From positions 30,748,001 through 30,812,000 of the forward strand of contig CANTUQ010000004.1 in NCBI GenBank assembly GCA_947683425.1: 64,000 nucleotides of DNA, read 5' to 3'. Source of the DNA: Excoecaria cochinchinensis (lineage: Eukaryota > Streptophyta > Magnoliopsida > Malpighiales > Euphorbiaceae). A model generated the notes under the pieces. The model was not told where the DNA came from. It searched no databases and worked only from the letters and a program-made list of their open reading frames with translations. Below are positions 45,081-56,581 of the stretch, piece by piece; positions within the stretch are counted from its first letter, which is position 1; every line of letters starts with the position of its first letter. A program made the translations under genes and the position numbers.

Positions 45081-47093
45081 ATAATGGCGCATAATCTGAG
45101 AGCTCCTCTGAATCATCATCATCATCTGATATGTGAACCGGCTGGCCTCGCGATGAAAAAGCAGATGGTCCCGCATCTGGAGCAGATGGCTGCCTAGGAG
45201 GGGCTGATGGTCCAGCCTATTGAGCAGCCGAGGCTCTGGCCTGCTGCTGGTATCTGGGAGGCACAGCCACTGGTACTGATAACGGCTACTCTCTCACTGG
45301 GTCCTACTGCTGGAACTGGACCTGAGCATACCAGTCAAGAAAAGGTTGTACGCATACTGTCATGAACTGCAGCGTATCAGTGATGACCCCCCTAACTCTC
45401 TGAAAGTGCCGGCCAGGCGGAGGGTCTGATCTATAGAGGTAGTCCCCATACTCTTCAGCCTATCCTCTATATGCTTTCTAAACTCTCGCTTGGACTGGGC
45501 GATGGGAGGCATGGCACCCTCTAGGACCTAGATCCTGAATCAGAGAGCCTCAACTGACTCATCCACCATCTGTACCGATGCATTTATCCTCTAGGTCGCC
45601 TCATCCTGGGAGGCCCTCATCTCCTACCTCAGCTGACCCACGAGTCTCTCCTGCTCCTGTCTCAAATGGTCAATAAGCCTCCCCTGCTCCTGGATAATAC
45701 CCTGCTGCTGATCTAGCCGCTTTAAGATTACTCTATCTTGCTCCCCGAGCTGCCCAAGAAAGGCCCTGTCTCTCTCCTCCTGTCTGTGCTCAAAGGATGC
45801 GAACATAGAGGTCAAAATTGCAGAAAAATCTAGCTGTGCCGGGTGAGGCGATGGTGTGAATGGAGGGGGAGCTGACTCTAGTGCCCGCTCTGGAGGTGGA
45901 GCTATAGAAGTAGATGCCCCTGGGTCCCCTGCTCTAGCATATGGACTGAACCTCTCAGGTGCACGTGGAGCTATCCGATGTACTCTCAATGACGGAGGCG
46001 GAGTAGGACTCTGTACTCTCTGCCCTGGAGGAGTAGCAAATAGCTCATCCATGGTGAACTCAATCCCCATGTCAGAGGGTGTACCCGGATGCTCCTCCTG
46101 GTGCTGCTGGGGCTCGGGAGGCTGGTGCTCCATCTGAGGCTGCTCCTGAGGCTGCTCCATCTGAGGCTGCTCCTGAGGCTGATCCATCTGGGGCTGCTCC
46201 TCTACTGGCTCTAGTGATGGCAGGCTAAATGCACGTCTGGTCTCATGAATGGTGTGGAGTCTGTACGCCTCGGCCTGACTCAGTATCGGCAATATCATAG
46301 CCATCGTAATAGCTGCTGGAGCGTCCACATAAATGCTCTCATCCAAGGCCTGCCCCATGATGTCTGGACGAATACCCAAACTCAAAAGTAATCTAGTGAT
46401 GACTCCACCAACATACACTACTGGGGCTGCCTCCCTAGATACTCTCACCATGTTAACCAAAATCTCATGGCTGATGTTGAGCCGCTGGCCTGCCACCATG
46501 GCCTATAAACTCCAAATCTCAATGGCATTGAGAGACCCTAGGTTACCAGCTCATCCCAAATAGGAGCCGGATAAAACCCTGTGAACATATCGAAGGGCCT
46601 GTGACAAGAGTACCGTGCTCTTTGCCGTATCATGATCATACGGCATTCCCGGCAATGCAATAACCGCCTAATGATGGCGTCTAACTGCTCTATGGGGCAC
46701 TATAACATCCTGTCCGAATGGAAGTCCCATAGCCTCTATAAATCGCTGACGGGTAATGCTGTAATGGTGCCGCTCAATCCAAAACTGGATAACACTCTCC
46801 TCTGTGTCGAATCTCTGGTACCCCCCGTACTGTAGCGTAGCAAGAAACTGCCGAGCTATCTCTGGGTGAGTCTGGAAAGCAGGCGTCAGAAACTTAGTCC
46901 ATCCCGCACCTGCTATCAGAATATCGACCTCGTCGGCCATCCCGAGAGCCTCAATGAACGGCCTGGAAATGAAACGGCTAGCTCGGAACTGCACCGGAGC
47001 CAACGCTGCATACCTCTGTCTGGCCTCGGCACTCATCCAATCCGAGACCTGAGGCTCAGGCTGATCGCGCGGAGCATATCATCGCGGTGGCAT
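45081..47093 (-). pseudogene. Element B, ORF3
   Basis: Sense-strand additional ORF of a Tat element. It starts ATG at 47091-47093, one base after a splice acceptor; a TGA replaces CGA at codon 5. N-terminal domain (47040-46670): WMSAEARQRYAAL, VDILIAGAGWTKFL, IQFWIERHHYSITRQRFIEAMGLPFG. After stops at 46668 and others, the open part 46499-45624 has HEILVNMVRVSREAAPVVYVGGVITRLL and ALDESIYVDAPAAI, PQMEQPQEQ repeats, FTMDELFATPP, and a Gln/Arg/Glu coiled coil. The tail, read to TAG at 45081-45083, is VHISDDDDDSEELSDYAPL. Unlike A it is not split by an insertion. Likely nucleic-acid or chromatin related at best; function unknown. Confidence 0.78.
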
Positions 47094-47094
47094 C

Positions 47095-47654
47095 CTTAAA
47101 ATAAAGTAAACAATTAGTTTGGTATCATAGTCATAAACGGACTTTACTCAGGAAATAATAAAAATTTAGGCAGCATTTCGACGGGGTCGTGTCTAAATCG
47201 AAAAAATTAAAAACATTTGGGCAGCACCCCGGCAAGGGTGTGCCCAACCTCCTGCATGAGAAAACAAAAAAAAATATAGACCTCAGGCCCCAAGCAACAT
47301 TGCAACATACTCACATTTGCTTTGCTTTCTAATTCTTAGTATTGGTTTCAAAGTACATGTATTCCTAAGGCTATGCCTGAATATCTAAAAATTCAATAAC
47401 TAAAAATAAATATGCATCTATCATTAATTGTTCTCAACATAGCATTTATCCATGCCTTTTATCTCAACTGAAGAACAGCATATCATTTATTCTATGTGTT
47501 AACTTATTGCTTAAAGCATAAAAAAAACAAATGGCATTTTCAAATTGTACTACAGCAATTAGCCTAATTATACTAATCCAAAAATAAAATTAAATTAAAT
47601 TACTCACCATATAATAAAATAAATAATAATAAAAACTAGAAGAATTTTACTAAC
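47095..47654 (-). other. Element B, predicted 5'-UTR intron of ORF3
   Basis: Minus strand donor CTTCCAG/GTTAGTAA (intron from 47654) and acceptor TTATTTTAAG/G (47095), just before the start codon. 560 bp. Same position as the intron at 34343-34998 of A. Confidence 0.65.
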
Positions 47655-47789
47655 CTGGAAGTTGAGATTCAATGAAGAAGAAAGGACTAAACACTGGTGC
47701 AAAGGAAACCAACCGAAAAAGCAAAAACGATAAAATGTAACTGAAGAAGAAGGGAAGAGCGTCGGTGTGAAGAAGAAAAGAGAAGAAAG

Positions 47790-48152
47790 CAATTGTCCGT
47801 CGGTACCTGCGTCCTTATATAGAATTTAAGTACCGACGGGCTTTACATCTATACAGCTACAAACGGGAATGCCATCTGTCTCTCCGGATTCTGCTTTTAA
47901 CCCTCATTAATTACCTAATTAATGCGTGTGATATGCACAATGCAAAGACTTCCAGGTGGACAATTACAAACTGGATCACCGTCTGAGTTAGGGACGGGCT
48001 AGCCGTCGGTAGATCAATCCTATAAAACTCATCATTTTCTTGGATTCCGTGCCTTTTCTCTCATTTTAGCTTCATAGCAGGTTCCTTTCCTCAGTTTTTT
48101 CCTTTTCCCCTTCTTTATTTCCCTTAGCGACCTCGACCTTAGTCACAGAGAA
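47790..48152. promoter_or_regulatory. Element B, divergent promoter region between ORF3 and antisense gene
   Basis: Minus-strand TATA box CTATATAAGGAC (about 47812-47823) lies in the loop of a perfect 10-bp inverted repeat CCGTCGGTAC (47797-47806) / GTACCGACGG (47830-47839). A pyrimidine-rich minus-strand leader runs to the donor at 47654. On the plus strand CCTATAAAAC (about 48027-48036) is a TATA-like box 117 bp upstream of the antisense ATG at 48153, with a pyrimidine-rich leader between. Confidence 0.72.
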
Positions 48153-49415
48153 ATGAATTCTCCTTTTCTTTCCAAAATGCACCGTATCTTGGACGATGCT
48201 CAAACTTGGGAAAACAGCACTCTTGCCCCCCTTTCTGGACTAAAATTTTTACGCAGAATCAGAATAGACTACAACCTCCTTTTAGCTGCGACCCACTTCT
48301 GGGACCCTCGCTTTCACGTTTTTAGGTTCACCTACTAGGAAATGTGCCCCCTGCCTGAGGAACTTGCTGCCATTGTCAGGAGCTGGTATCCTCTTAGTGC
48401 TTTACCCTGCGTTCCTCGCTGTGGTTTGGTTCAAACTCGGGATATTGCCCTGTCCTTAAGTATAGCTCCTTCTGACGCTGATCGTCTAGTTCCTCAGGGC
48501 CCTGTATTTGCCTTAGAACCTCTAATTGAAGCACTGGATGAATTCTCTAACCTTCCTTCATACAGAGTAAGTGTCATCTTTCTTTTCTATCTGATGAAGT
48601 ACTTGGTCGTGACTTCAAAGGAGCTATTTAGAGACCCTCATCTGTTTGGGTTTGGACTCTGTCTGTGCCGGGCCTACCACTTCATTCTCTGGGAGCCCCT
48701 TATTACTTCAGGTATGTCATTGTTTTAAAGGTAGTGCGTCCCTTGTGAATTTTTGCACTAGCTTTTCTTAGCGGAAAGTGCGTCCTTTCGGATTTTCACA
48801 CAACCCTATGCCTAATTTTTGCCTGAAGTAAATCCTACTTACTCCAGCGGCTTTTCTCTGCCTTTTATTTTCTTTTCTTTGGCTTTTATTTTTCCTTGCT
48901 TCTTCTTTCAGATTTGGTTGCAAGAGAAATTGAAGCTGCTGATTAGTCAGTACTCAGCAAAGCATTTTCTTCCTCTCCAGCATCTGTACCTACTCCTGAC
49001 CCCTGACGAAGGCATTACCAGATTTAGTGAGATATCAAATGAGGATATTAGCTTCATGCATGCTTGGCTTCCATTATCCAGTGCAGTTATTAATGGGTCT
49101 TCAGGATGCGTTCCCCTATGCGGGCTTCGTGAGGCAACCTTTTACATCACGGCCCGCTGCTCTCGTCAACTTGGAATGACTCAGGATGTGGTGAGACTCC
49201 CTCTATCCTTTCGAGGTGGAGTCCTTTTTGCGGCTTTTGCCTCCCGCTATCATGAGCTCTGGAGCCAACTTCCACTGAAGACTATCATACCTCCCTTCGG
49301 GAACCACTCTATTACCTCTACCAGCGCGTACAAGAGGTGGATACTTAGCCCGTCATCTGATAACCGAACACGGCGACTGAGGCATTTGGCTAGCGAGAGT
49401 AGTAGTAGGGCATAG
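48153..49415 (+). pseudogene. Element B, antisense DUF7745/plant-mobile-domain-like gene
   Basis: Counterpart of the gene at 35442-36779. Exon 1 48153-48711 (MNSPFLSKMHRILDDAQTWENSTLAPL) has a stop at 48339-48341 where A has Gln, and lacks about 65 bp near 48645 (the ILAET segment), shifting the frame. Donor CTTCAG/GTATGT; intron 48712-48911, closely resembling the intron of A; acceptor CTTTCAG. Exon 2 48912-49415 is fully open: IWLQEKLKLLISQYSAKHFLPLQ, SFMHAWLPLSSAVINGSSGCVPLCGLREATFYITARCSRQLG, ending SESSSRA. Exon 2 is better kept than exon 1. Confidence 0.75.
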
Positions 49416-49804
49416 TTTAGCTTTATATGCATTTTGAGCAATATGTTTTCTTTTTAAAGCAGAATTGGACGATGATATAAATGAATAAGTCAAGTCTTAT
49501 TTTATTTCACAAAATTGTGTACATTTCAGTACGATTTCAGAATACATGATCGTTTTTTGACACTAATTCAATTATGCAAGAATACATTCATTCATGGAAC
49601 CAAATCCTGACAGCATCAAACTCCTGTCTCCAATCAGCCCTCTCGAGTTTTCATGATTGTATATTTTCCCTCAAGCCTCTAAATTTTGCCCAGGATGCCT
49701 TTTTTCGGTTTTCACCCTGACGAGGCACCCAATTTTAGCAAGGCCGCCTTTTTTCAATTTTTGACCCGCGGGGCTTTCATTCTCTTCTTTTGATTTTGTA
49801 GCCT
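49416..49804. other. Element B, spacer between the convergent gene ends
   Basis: No gene. It holds the block conserved in A and D (about 49625-49790) between the antisense gene and the pol end. Confidence 0.7.
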
Positions 49805-50918
49805 TTAGCCATGGAACCTTTTGAGTCTATCAATATTGATCGGTTCTTTGAATTCATTGCCATCACTATCCGACAAAATTGCAACTCCTCTTGACAGCAG
49901 CTTCTTGAGGATAAACGGACCTTCCCACGTAGGTATGAACTTCCCTCTAATATCCAGTGCTCCTGGTCTCATCTGTTTGAATACCAAATCCCCTTCCTTT
50001 AATGGATGTTTCTTGACTTTCTTTCCAAAAGACCTAGCGAGCCTCTTTTGGTAGATCTGGTTGTGATAGTAGGCTTTTAACCTGTTCTCATCTAACATGT
50101 TCAAGCGTTGCAACCGTTGCTGCGCCCATTCGGCCTCCGGAATCTCTACTTCCATTATCACCCTTAGTAACTTAAGTTCGACCTTGATCGGCAATACTGC
50201 CTCCGTCCCATATACAAAGGAATATGGAGTGGCTCCCGTTGAAGTCCTGATGGTTGTTCTGTAACCCCATAGTGCGAAAGGCAACTTTTCTGGCCAATCT
50301 TTATAATTCTGGACCATCTTAGCTAGGATCCTCTTGACATTTTGTTGGCAGCTTCAACTGCCCCGTTAGCTTGAGGACGATATGGAGAAGACTAGTGGTG
50401 CTCGATACCATACTTCTGAAGTAACTTCTTCGTCTCGACCATGAACTGGACCCCGTTGTCAGATATCACATAATGTGGAAGGCCATACCTACATATCAAG
50501 TTCTTCTCTATGAATTTTGCCATATCCCGAGCATCCACTTTCTTGAAGGACTCAGCTTCTACCAACTTAGTAAAGTAGTCGATGGCGACGATGATGTATC
50601 TATGCCCATTGGAGGCCTGGGGCGTATTTCCCCAATAATATCAATCCCCCAAGCTGCGAATGGCCAAGGTGACATTAGATTATGTAATTCCGAAACGGGC
50701 AGGTGCCTCAAATCTGCATACTGCTGGCATAACTGATACTGCTTTACATACTTTGAGCAATCGTTATCCATGGTGAGCCAAAAGAGTCCTTATCTCATAA
50801 TCTTTTTGGCTAATGTCAACCCGTTCATATGGGCCCCACATACTCCGGCGTGTGTTTCTTCCATCACCCTCTTAGCCTCTCTCTCATCCAAACACCTCAA
50901 CTGGATACCATCCGCCTG
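49805..50918 (-). pseudogene. Element B, Tat integrase
   Basis: Minus strand: NDCSKYVKQYQLCQQYADLRHLPVSE split around 50771-50700, WPFAAWGIDIIGEI, then a one-base slip near 50615; VISDNGVQFM at about 50440-50475 with the catalytic Asp intact; a further one-base loss near 50342 (KNVKRI), and an open end 50317-49805 with LPFALWGYRTTIRTSTGATPYSFVYG and GKFIPTWEGPFILKKLLSRG...DRLKRFHG. The stop at 50919-50921 separates it from the RNase H frame. Confidence 0.88.
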
Positions 50919-52323
50919 TCATTTGTACAACGCTCCATTTATGCAGATGAACTGGTTAGATAGCTTGCGAATCATTCTCTTATCTTTCTCAGTAGCTTCC
51001 TCCAGAAATATCACATTCTCTAGATAGTTCTTGACATCATAATACCACGGCTTCCCATCCGCTACTTCTATCTCCATGACTGATTTAGATTCGAAGTTAG
51101 GTCTCTTAGAGCTAGAAATCAAAACTGGCCTCATAACCACCCCTTCGGGATTGTCCCACATTGAGACTAAAGTAGCAAGCGCGTCGACTAACTGGTTTTC
51201 ATCCCTCGGAACAAAACGGAATGTACATACTTCAAATTGACTACTCAGGTCTCTCAAGTGCTCGATGTATGGCATTAGCCTCTCTTCTTTAATGGCCCAT
51301 TCACCTCGGATTTGATTGATCACCAGGGAGGAATCACCAATCACTTCCACGTTTTTCGCTCCTAAGGCTATCAACGCCTCTAACCTAAAGGCACATGCTT
51401 CATACTCAGCTTCATTATTGGTAGCCTTGAACCTTAATTTCTTGGCCAAAGGGAGCTTCTCATCATCCGGGGTTGTTAAAATGATCCTTACTCCGGCCCC
51501 CTTGTTGTTCACGGCTCCGTCAAAGTGCAATTGCCAACCTTGAACTCCGATGGCTGCCACATCCTCATCTGGAAAGTTAAACTCGTACGAGTCTCCTTAA
51601 ATTGGGTGTTCTGCCAGGAATTCAGCCACTGCATGCCCTCTAATAGTTTTTCGAGTAATATACTCCACATCGAATTCTTGTAGCAACAATAACCACCTTC
51701 CCATTTTCCCAAGTAAAGATGGTGCTTCTTGTAAGTACCTCAAAGGATTCTGCTTCGCTACTGCCTGTACTCTATAGGCATGAAAGTAATGCCTTAATTT
51801 CTTAGAAGCCCAAATTACCGCAATGCAAATCTTTTCTGCTTCCGTATACTTAACCTCATAAGCCAGGAACTTCTTGCTAAGGTAGTAAACAGCAAATTCC
51901 ACTCCAAATTCATCCTCCTGGGCCATCATGGCACCTACAGAACTATCTTCTATAGCTAAGTATAAAATCAATGGCCTGACTGGCTGTGGCGGTCTCAACA
52001 CTGGTGGATTTAGCAGATACTCTCTGACAGTATCAAAAGCCTTCTGACAGCTTTCGTTTCATACTACTGGTTGGTCTTTTCTGAGTAGTTTGAAGATCGG
52101 TTCACAGATTGAAGTAAGCTTGGAAATAAACCTACTGATATATTGCAACCTACCCAAAAAACTTCTCACATCCTTTTCCTTCTGTGGTATTGGCATTTCT
52201 CTGATGGCTTTAACTTTGTCCGGGTCAATCTCAATACCCCTCTGGCTAACCACGTGTCCTAGAAGCTTCCCCGAGGTAACACTAAAGATACATTTCTTAG
52301 GATTTAACCGCAGATTATACTTG
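50919..52323 (-). pseudogene. Element B, RT C-terminus and two RNase H domains
   Basis: Continues the RT interrupted by the solo LTR. 52323-52059: YNLRLNPKKCIF, LLGHVVSQRGIEIDPDKVKAIREMPIPQKEKDVRSFLGRL. A stop at 52059 (Trp codon in A), then the first RNase H (52001-51597, LILYLAIEDSSVGAMMAQEDEFG; AVIWASKKLRHYFHAYRV; ITRKTIRGHAVAEFLAEHPI, stop at 51597-51599 where A has Gln) and the second RNase H (51560-50919, LHFDGAVNNKGAGVRIIL; NNEAEYEACAFRLEALI; IGDSSLVINQIRGEW; DENQLVDALATL). Confidence 0.92.
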
Positions 52324-55300
52324 TGTCACACCCCAAAAAAGCCCTACTCGGAATGTGTATGCTAAGTCGGGAATGCAAGGGTATTTTTGTAATTTGTGCA
52401 TGAGAAATTTGGATAATAAGGATTTAATGGTAAATAATTAATTAAGTATGTTAAGAAGAGAAGTGTTAGAGTGTGCATGTAGTATACGGTTGTAGGGTGT
52501 TTTGGTTGTGGCATTTATCTAGTGAAGTGTGAGTTTGGTACCTTGAGATATTTATTCAGGAAAGGATTGGGTGCATGTGAGTGTATGGTGCCTTGGTTTG
52601 AAAAGTCTAAGTGGAGTTTGTGGTCCAATTAGGAGCTGCCATGTGGCATTGTTAGGTGGGCATTGAAAGAAGAAAAAGAAGAAGTAAGAGGAAGAGAGAG
52701 GGAACACAGATTTTAGCATTCCCGTTCTCTCCTCTCACGCTTCCTCTTTCTCTTCTCTTCTCCTTTCTCTGCTTTTCCTTTCGTTCTCTTTGGCTTGGAG
52801 TTGTGTTTGGCTTGGAGTGTGTTTTGATTAAAGAGGTAAGATCATGGATTTGTATGGCTTCTTCTTCTTCTTCTTCTTCTCCTGCGTTTTATGGGTTTTG
52901 AATGGAGTTCTCATGGTTTAATTTTGTGTTCTTGGTTGGGTTTGTTTACAAGTGGTTGAAGTGAGAAAGAAGGACAAAGGGAAAGATAAGGTGGGCTTCT
53001 AAAGAGAGGATTGAAAGGATTGAAGTTGCATTTTCCAGGTTTGGGAGCTTTGTGTTCTTCAATTTCAGTTTGTGAATTATTAAATGTCTCTGCCCTAATT
53101 CTAACGTAGGATGTAAATGTGTCTGTTTTGTTTAATCTCTGGAACTTTGTGTGTTTTGGCATATGTATATGCATGATTATGTGAGTATATATGTTAGTAA
53201 TGCATGATAAGGATTGAATTGAAGTTACTGAGCTTGGGTTTTGAACTTACTGTAATTTTTAGGGTTTATGTTCTTGAGGGAGTTGAATGTGTTTATGCAT
53301 GATTTTGGTTGTTTTGATTGTTGAATTAAGTTGCAATTATCTTGTTTATGCTGTATGGGACACCGATTGGAAGGTAAGATGAGATTGGTAGTGTTTTGAA
53401 TCAAATTGAAATGGTTTTTGTTGAGTTCTTTGAATTCTGGGCATGCTGGGAACAGAAAATCGCGATTCTGATAGAATTTCCGTTTCCAGTGTTCGTGTCT
53501 GTCGTGACTGCCTTGTGAGAGGCAAGTCACGAGTCGTGACTTAGAGTCACGACTCGTGACTCCCTTGTGAGGCAAGTCACGGGTCATGACTCCCAGTCAC
53601 GACGCGTTACTCTGTCTCCCAGTCACGACGCGTGACTTCTCGGCGGGCTGGAAGTGGTCGCGAGGCGTGACTCCCAGTCGCAAAGCGTGACTGCCCTGTG
53701 TGAGGCAAGTCACGACTCGTGACTTTGAGTCATGGCTCGTGACTCCCTTGCATGTCATGAGGCGTGACTTAGAATCACGTCCCGTGACTCCCTTGCGTGT
53801 CACGAGGCGTGACAATATGTCACGACTCGTGACCCTTCTTTGAGGTCAGTCACGAGTAGTGACATGGCTCGTAACCGACCCCCTTCAGCCCCATTTTTTC
53901 TGATTTAGCCCAGTTTCAACCAAAATGAATTTCCTATTTCTTCTGTATGGACTTATACTGCTGTATGATTCATGTCATACTTTTGTATGCTCTTATATGG
54001 CCTTTTCTGTTTTGCCTTGTTCCCCAAGTGACTAGTTTTGTTATAAAATGACTTTCAAATGCTTTTATGGCTTTTTCCCCTACTGTGTGCTATATTACCT
54101 CGTTTATATGAATGATTTATTTGTGATTAGCATTATGTTATGCATATCCTTGATTAGATCCTCCTCTAAGAATAATCTGCCATGCTTAAGAGTTTATTAT
54201 ATCATTCCACGATTAAGATTATGCGTTATTAATCATTGGCATAATATGATTCCACATGTGTTCTTGACATGCTTTAGTATATCGAGTAGTGCAAAAATGT
54301 GATCGATTGAATTATTGCATGCTTCAGAATATGAATTGTATGAGGTATGATTGGCATTATGCTATGCCAAATCTATTTGAATAATATGGTTGATGTCTGA
54401 ATGCATTATTATGCTTTAGCCGTTGAACTCAATGTGTTATGCTTAAATGTAATTTGGATTATGCATGATTTATACTTAGTTATCCTCACCTAACGCATGA
54501 TTAGGATTTAGTATTGATAATCATTGGCATGGTAGTGCTTCTATACTTGATTTTTTTGACATGCTTTAGAACATTCTTTAATGTTAAAGTGTGTTGACTG
54601 TTTTATGTTTTGCAATGGGAATTGTATGATATAAGACCGACTTTATGAGCATATTTTTATGTCTATCGTACTCTGGTTTTTGCATGATGTATATATATTT
54701 ATGCGTTGTGCGATTCGAAATGTGAATTAATTTATGCATGACCTGCGAGAGTCAGTCTAGTGGACAGTTAGGCATGCCTAATAGAGTCTTTGAGCTGCAG
54801 CGCCCTTTGAATGTTTAGACCCCGATCAGGTCCCCGTTTGGTTCCTCGCGAACCCTTATGTGATAGGATCTTGTTTAAGATCCCCTTTGGAAAATGTTTT
54901 GTGAAAGTTAAAAAGGAAAAAGTAAAAAATTGGTTTTCTCGGCTCGTACCCGTAAAGTACTGTCCGTATCGGCTCGTACCCGTAAAGTACTATCCTTATA
55001 CTCATTATCCACTATTTTGAGTCAGCAGGTATTCTATTTGTTTTGTCTGATATGAACAGGAGATTGTGATATTCGAATGAGCATAATTCTGGACATGTGA
55101 ATCAGTTATGTAATCAAATGTGATTATGAAACTCTGAATGGGTTGATTGTGACTTAAACAGGTGAATTGAGCATATTTATCTGTATACATATATGTATAT
55201 CATATGGTGAATGTATTTGTATGCTATCAGTTATAGATATAAGTACTGGAATTAAAACGTGCATAACTGTGACCATAATCTTTCAAATGCCATGAGTATA

Positions 55301-56581
55301 TGTTATCACGTTATTATTATTAGAACGTGAATCCGACTAGTTAGGCTATAAGCATACGAAATAATATGTATACGAATGTGAGCTTAAATTACGGATTGAT
55401 ACGGTTAATTAGTATGTATATGAGTGTGATTCTGTACTGTTAATTATTATGGTAGCATGTGAATTAGTATGCATGATGAGGCAAGTTAAAGTGTTTAAGA
55501 ATCTGATCTTGAGCTTGTGTATGCGCTGAATGTAATATTTTGCTATATGTTCCTTTGGTCTCTACTGTTATAGTATTTTCGGCATGTTGTCATGTGTCTA
55601 TGAGTATGGCATGATATTATATGTGAAAGAGTCTTGCAATGGAAGTGTGGTGTTTTGATGTATTTCCTTGAGTTCGGCTAGTGAGGGTAGTATGGCATGA
55701 CGGAAAGTAGGTTTAATTAGCTCGTGTTCTTGGCATAATAATTGTATGCAGTATAGCATGGTAATCTTATAACATGTGAATGGGTTTTTAGATAATGTAT
55801 GAGTAATTGGGCATGATAATTGCACGTTTAAATGTCATGCCACTATGAATGGTAAGGTGCTGATGTCCGATACCCTGGTAAGTATATGCATGTGAAATGG
55901 TATGTAGTTCGGCATGATGATACTTGTATCGGTTATGGTGTTTTGTCTGCTTCGGCTTATTTTCGACACAAGTATATGAATATGAATGTGAGTTTGTGAC
56001 GGAATGTCTTTCTATGCTAGCCTAATCTTATATGTATTTTGACTGTTGCATTGCCATTGTGAATGTGTTATGCCTTGGCGACCATTGTGAATGGCCGTCC
56101 ATACTCTTGTGTGTTCTCCCCACTAAGCATTTATTGCTTAGCATGGATTTCCTTTCCGTGCAGGTGGCTGTTCGAGTCGCGCATCTACAGGGTCGGCCAC
56201 GTTGAAGTTGGAAGTTTTGTATTTTTGTTCAGCTTCTGTACTTCAGTTTTGTATTTCAGTATTTTTGTATATGTAATATTATATGTAAGAAACTTGAGAT
56301 TAATTTGGGTAATGTAAACGTTAGTATGTTTTTATGTTAAGTTATTCCTTTGTTTTACCATCCGCTTTATGCTTCCGCTTAGTGCCTGCGTGTGTGTGAG
56401 TTATGCATGATCAGTTTATGCCCGCATGTTAAGTCAAGTTTTTAATTAACCTGTATTTTCGTATGTATGTTATGTATGAATGTATGCTTCCGCTTTGTGC
56501 ATGTGCATATCTGTGTGAGTGAGTGTCGAGTAGCGCGCCCGTCGGCGTCCTTCCAACGGGGGCGGCAATGGGGGTGTTACA
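52324..56581 (+). mobile_element. Solo LTR, 4258 bp, Tekay-type, target duplication acttg
   Basis: Begins TGTCACACCCC and ends GGGGGTGTTACA; flanked by ACTTG (52319-52323 and 56582-56586), splitting the RT of element B between RIDKL and YNLRL. No internal sequence adjoins it. Contains a pyrimidine-rich leader-like tract (52720-52790) followed by GAGGTAAGAT (52831), a CTT microsatellite (about 52858-52880), a cluster of palindromes (53516-53870), the segment shared with the solo LTR 16357-18559 (54738-54884) and the two-hairpin module (56118-56165). It is about 2 kb longer than its relative. Confidence 0.96.
53516..53870. repeat. Cluster of GTCACGA-N-TCGTGAC palindromes
   Basis: Perfect copies at 53526-53540, 53546-53560, 53709-53723 and 53819-53833, with about ten variants carrying one to three changes between them. 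Spacers such as CCCTTGTGAGGCAA recur, so the cluster grew by duplication. Confidence 0.9.

Noticed and set aside
45856..46137. Plus-strand Gly/Ser-rich frame
   Set aside because: Shadow of the Pro/Gln-rich part of ORF3 in B.
53225..53815. Minus-strand frames rich in RVVTRDSK-type repeats
   Set aside because: They arise from the palindrome cluster of the solo LTR read in frame; the LTR is non-coding there.
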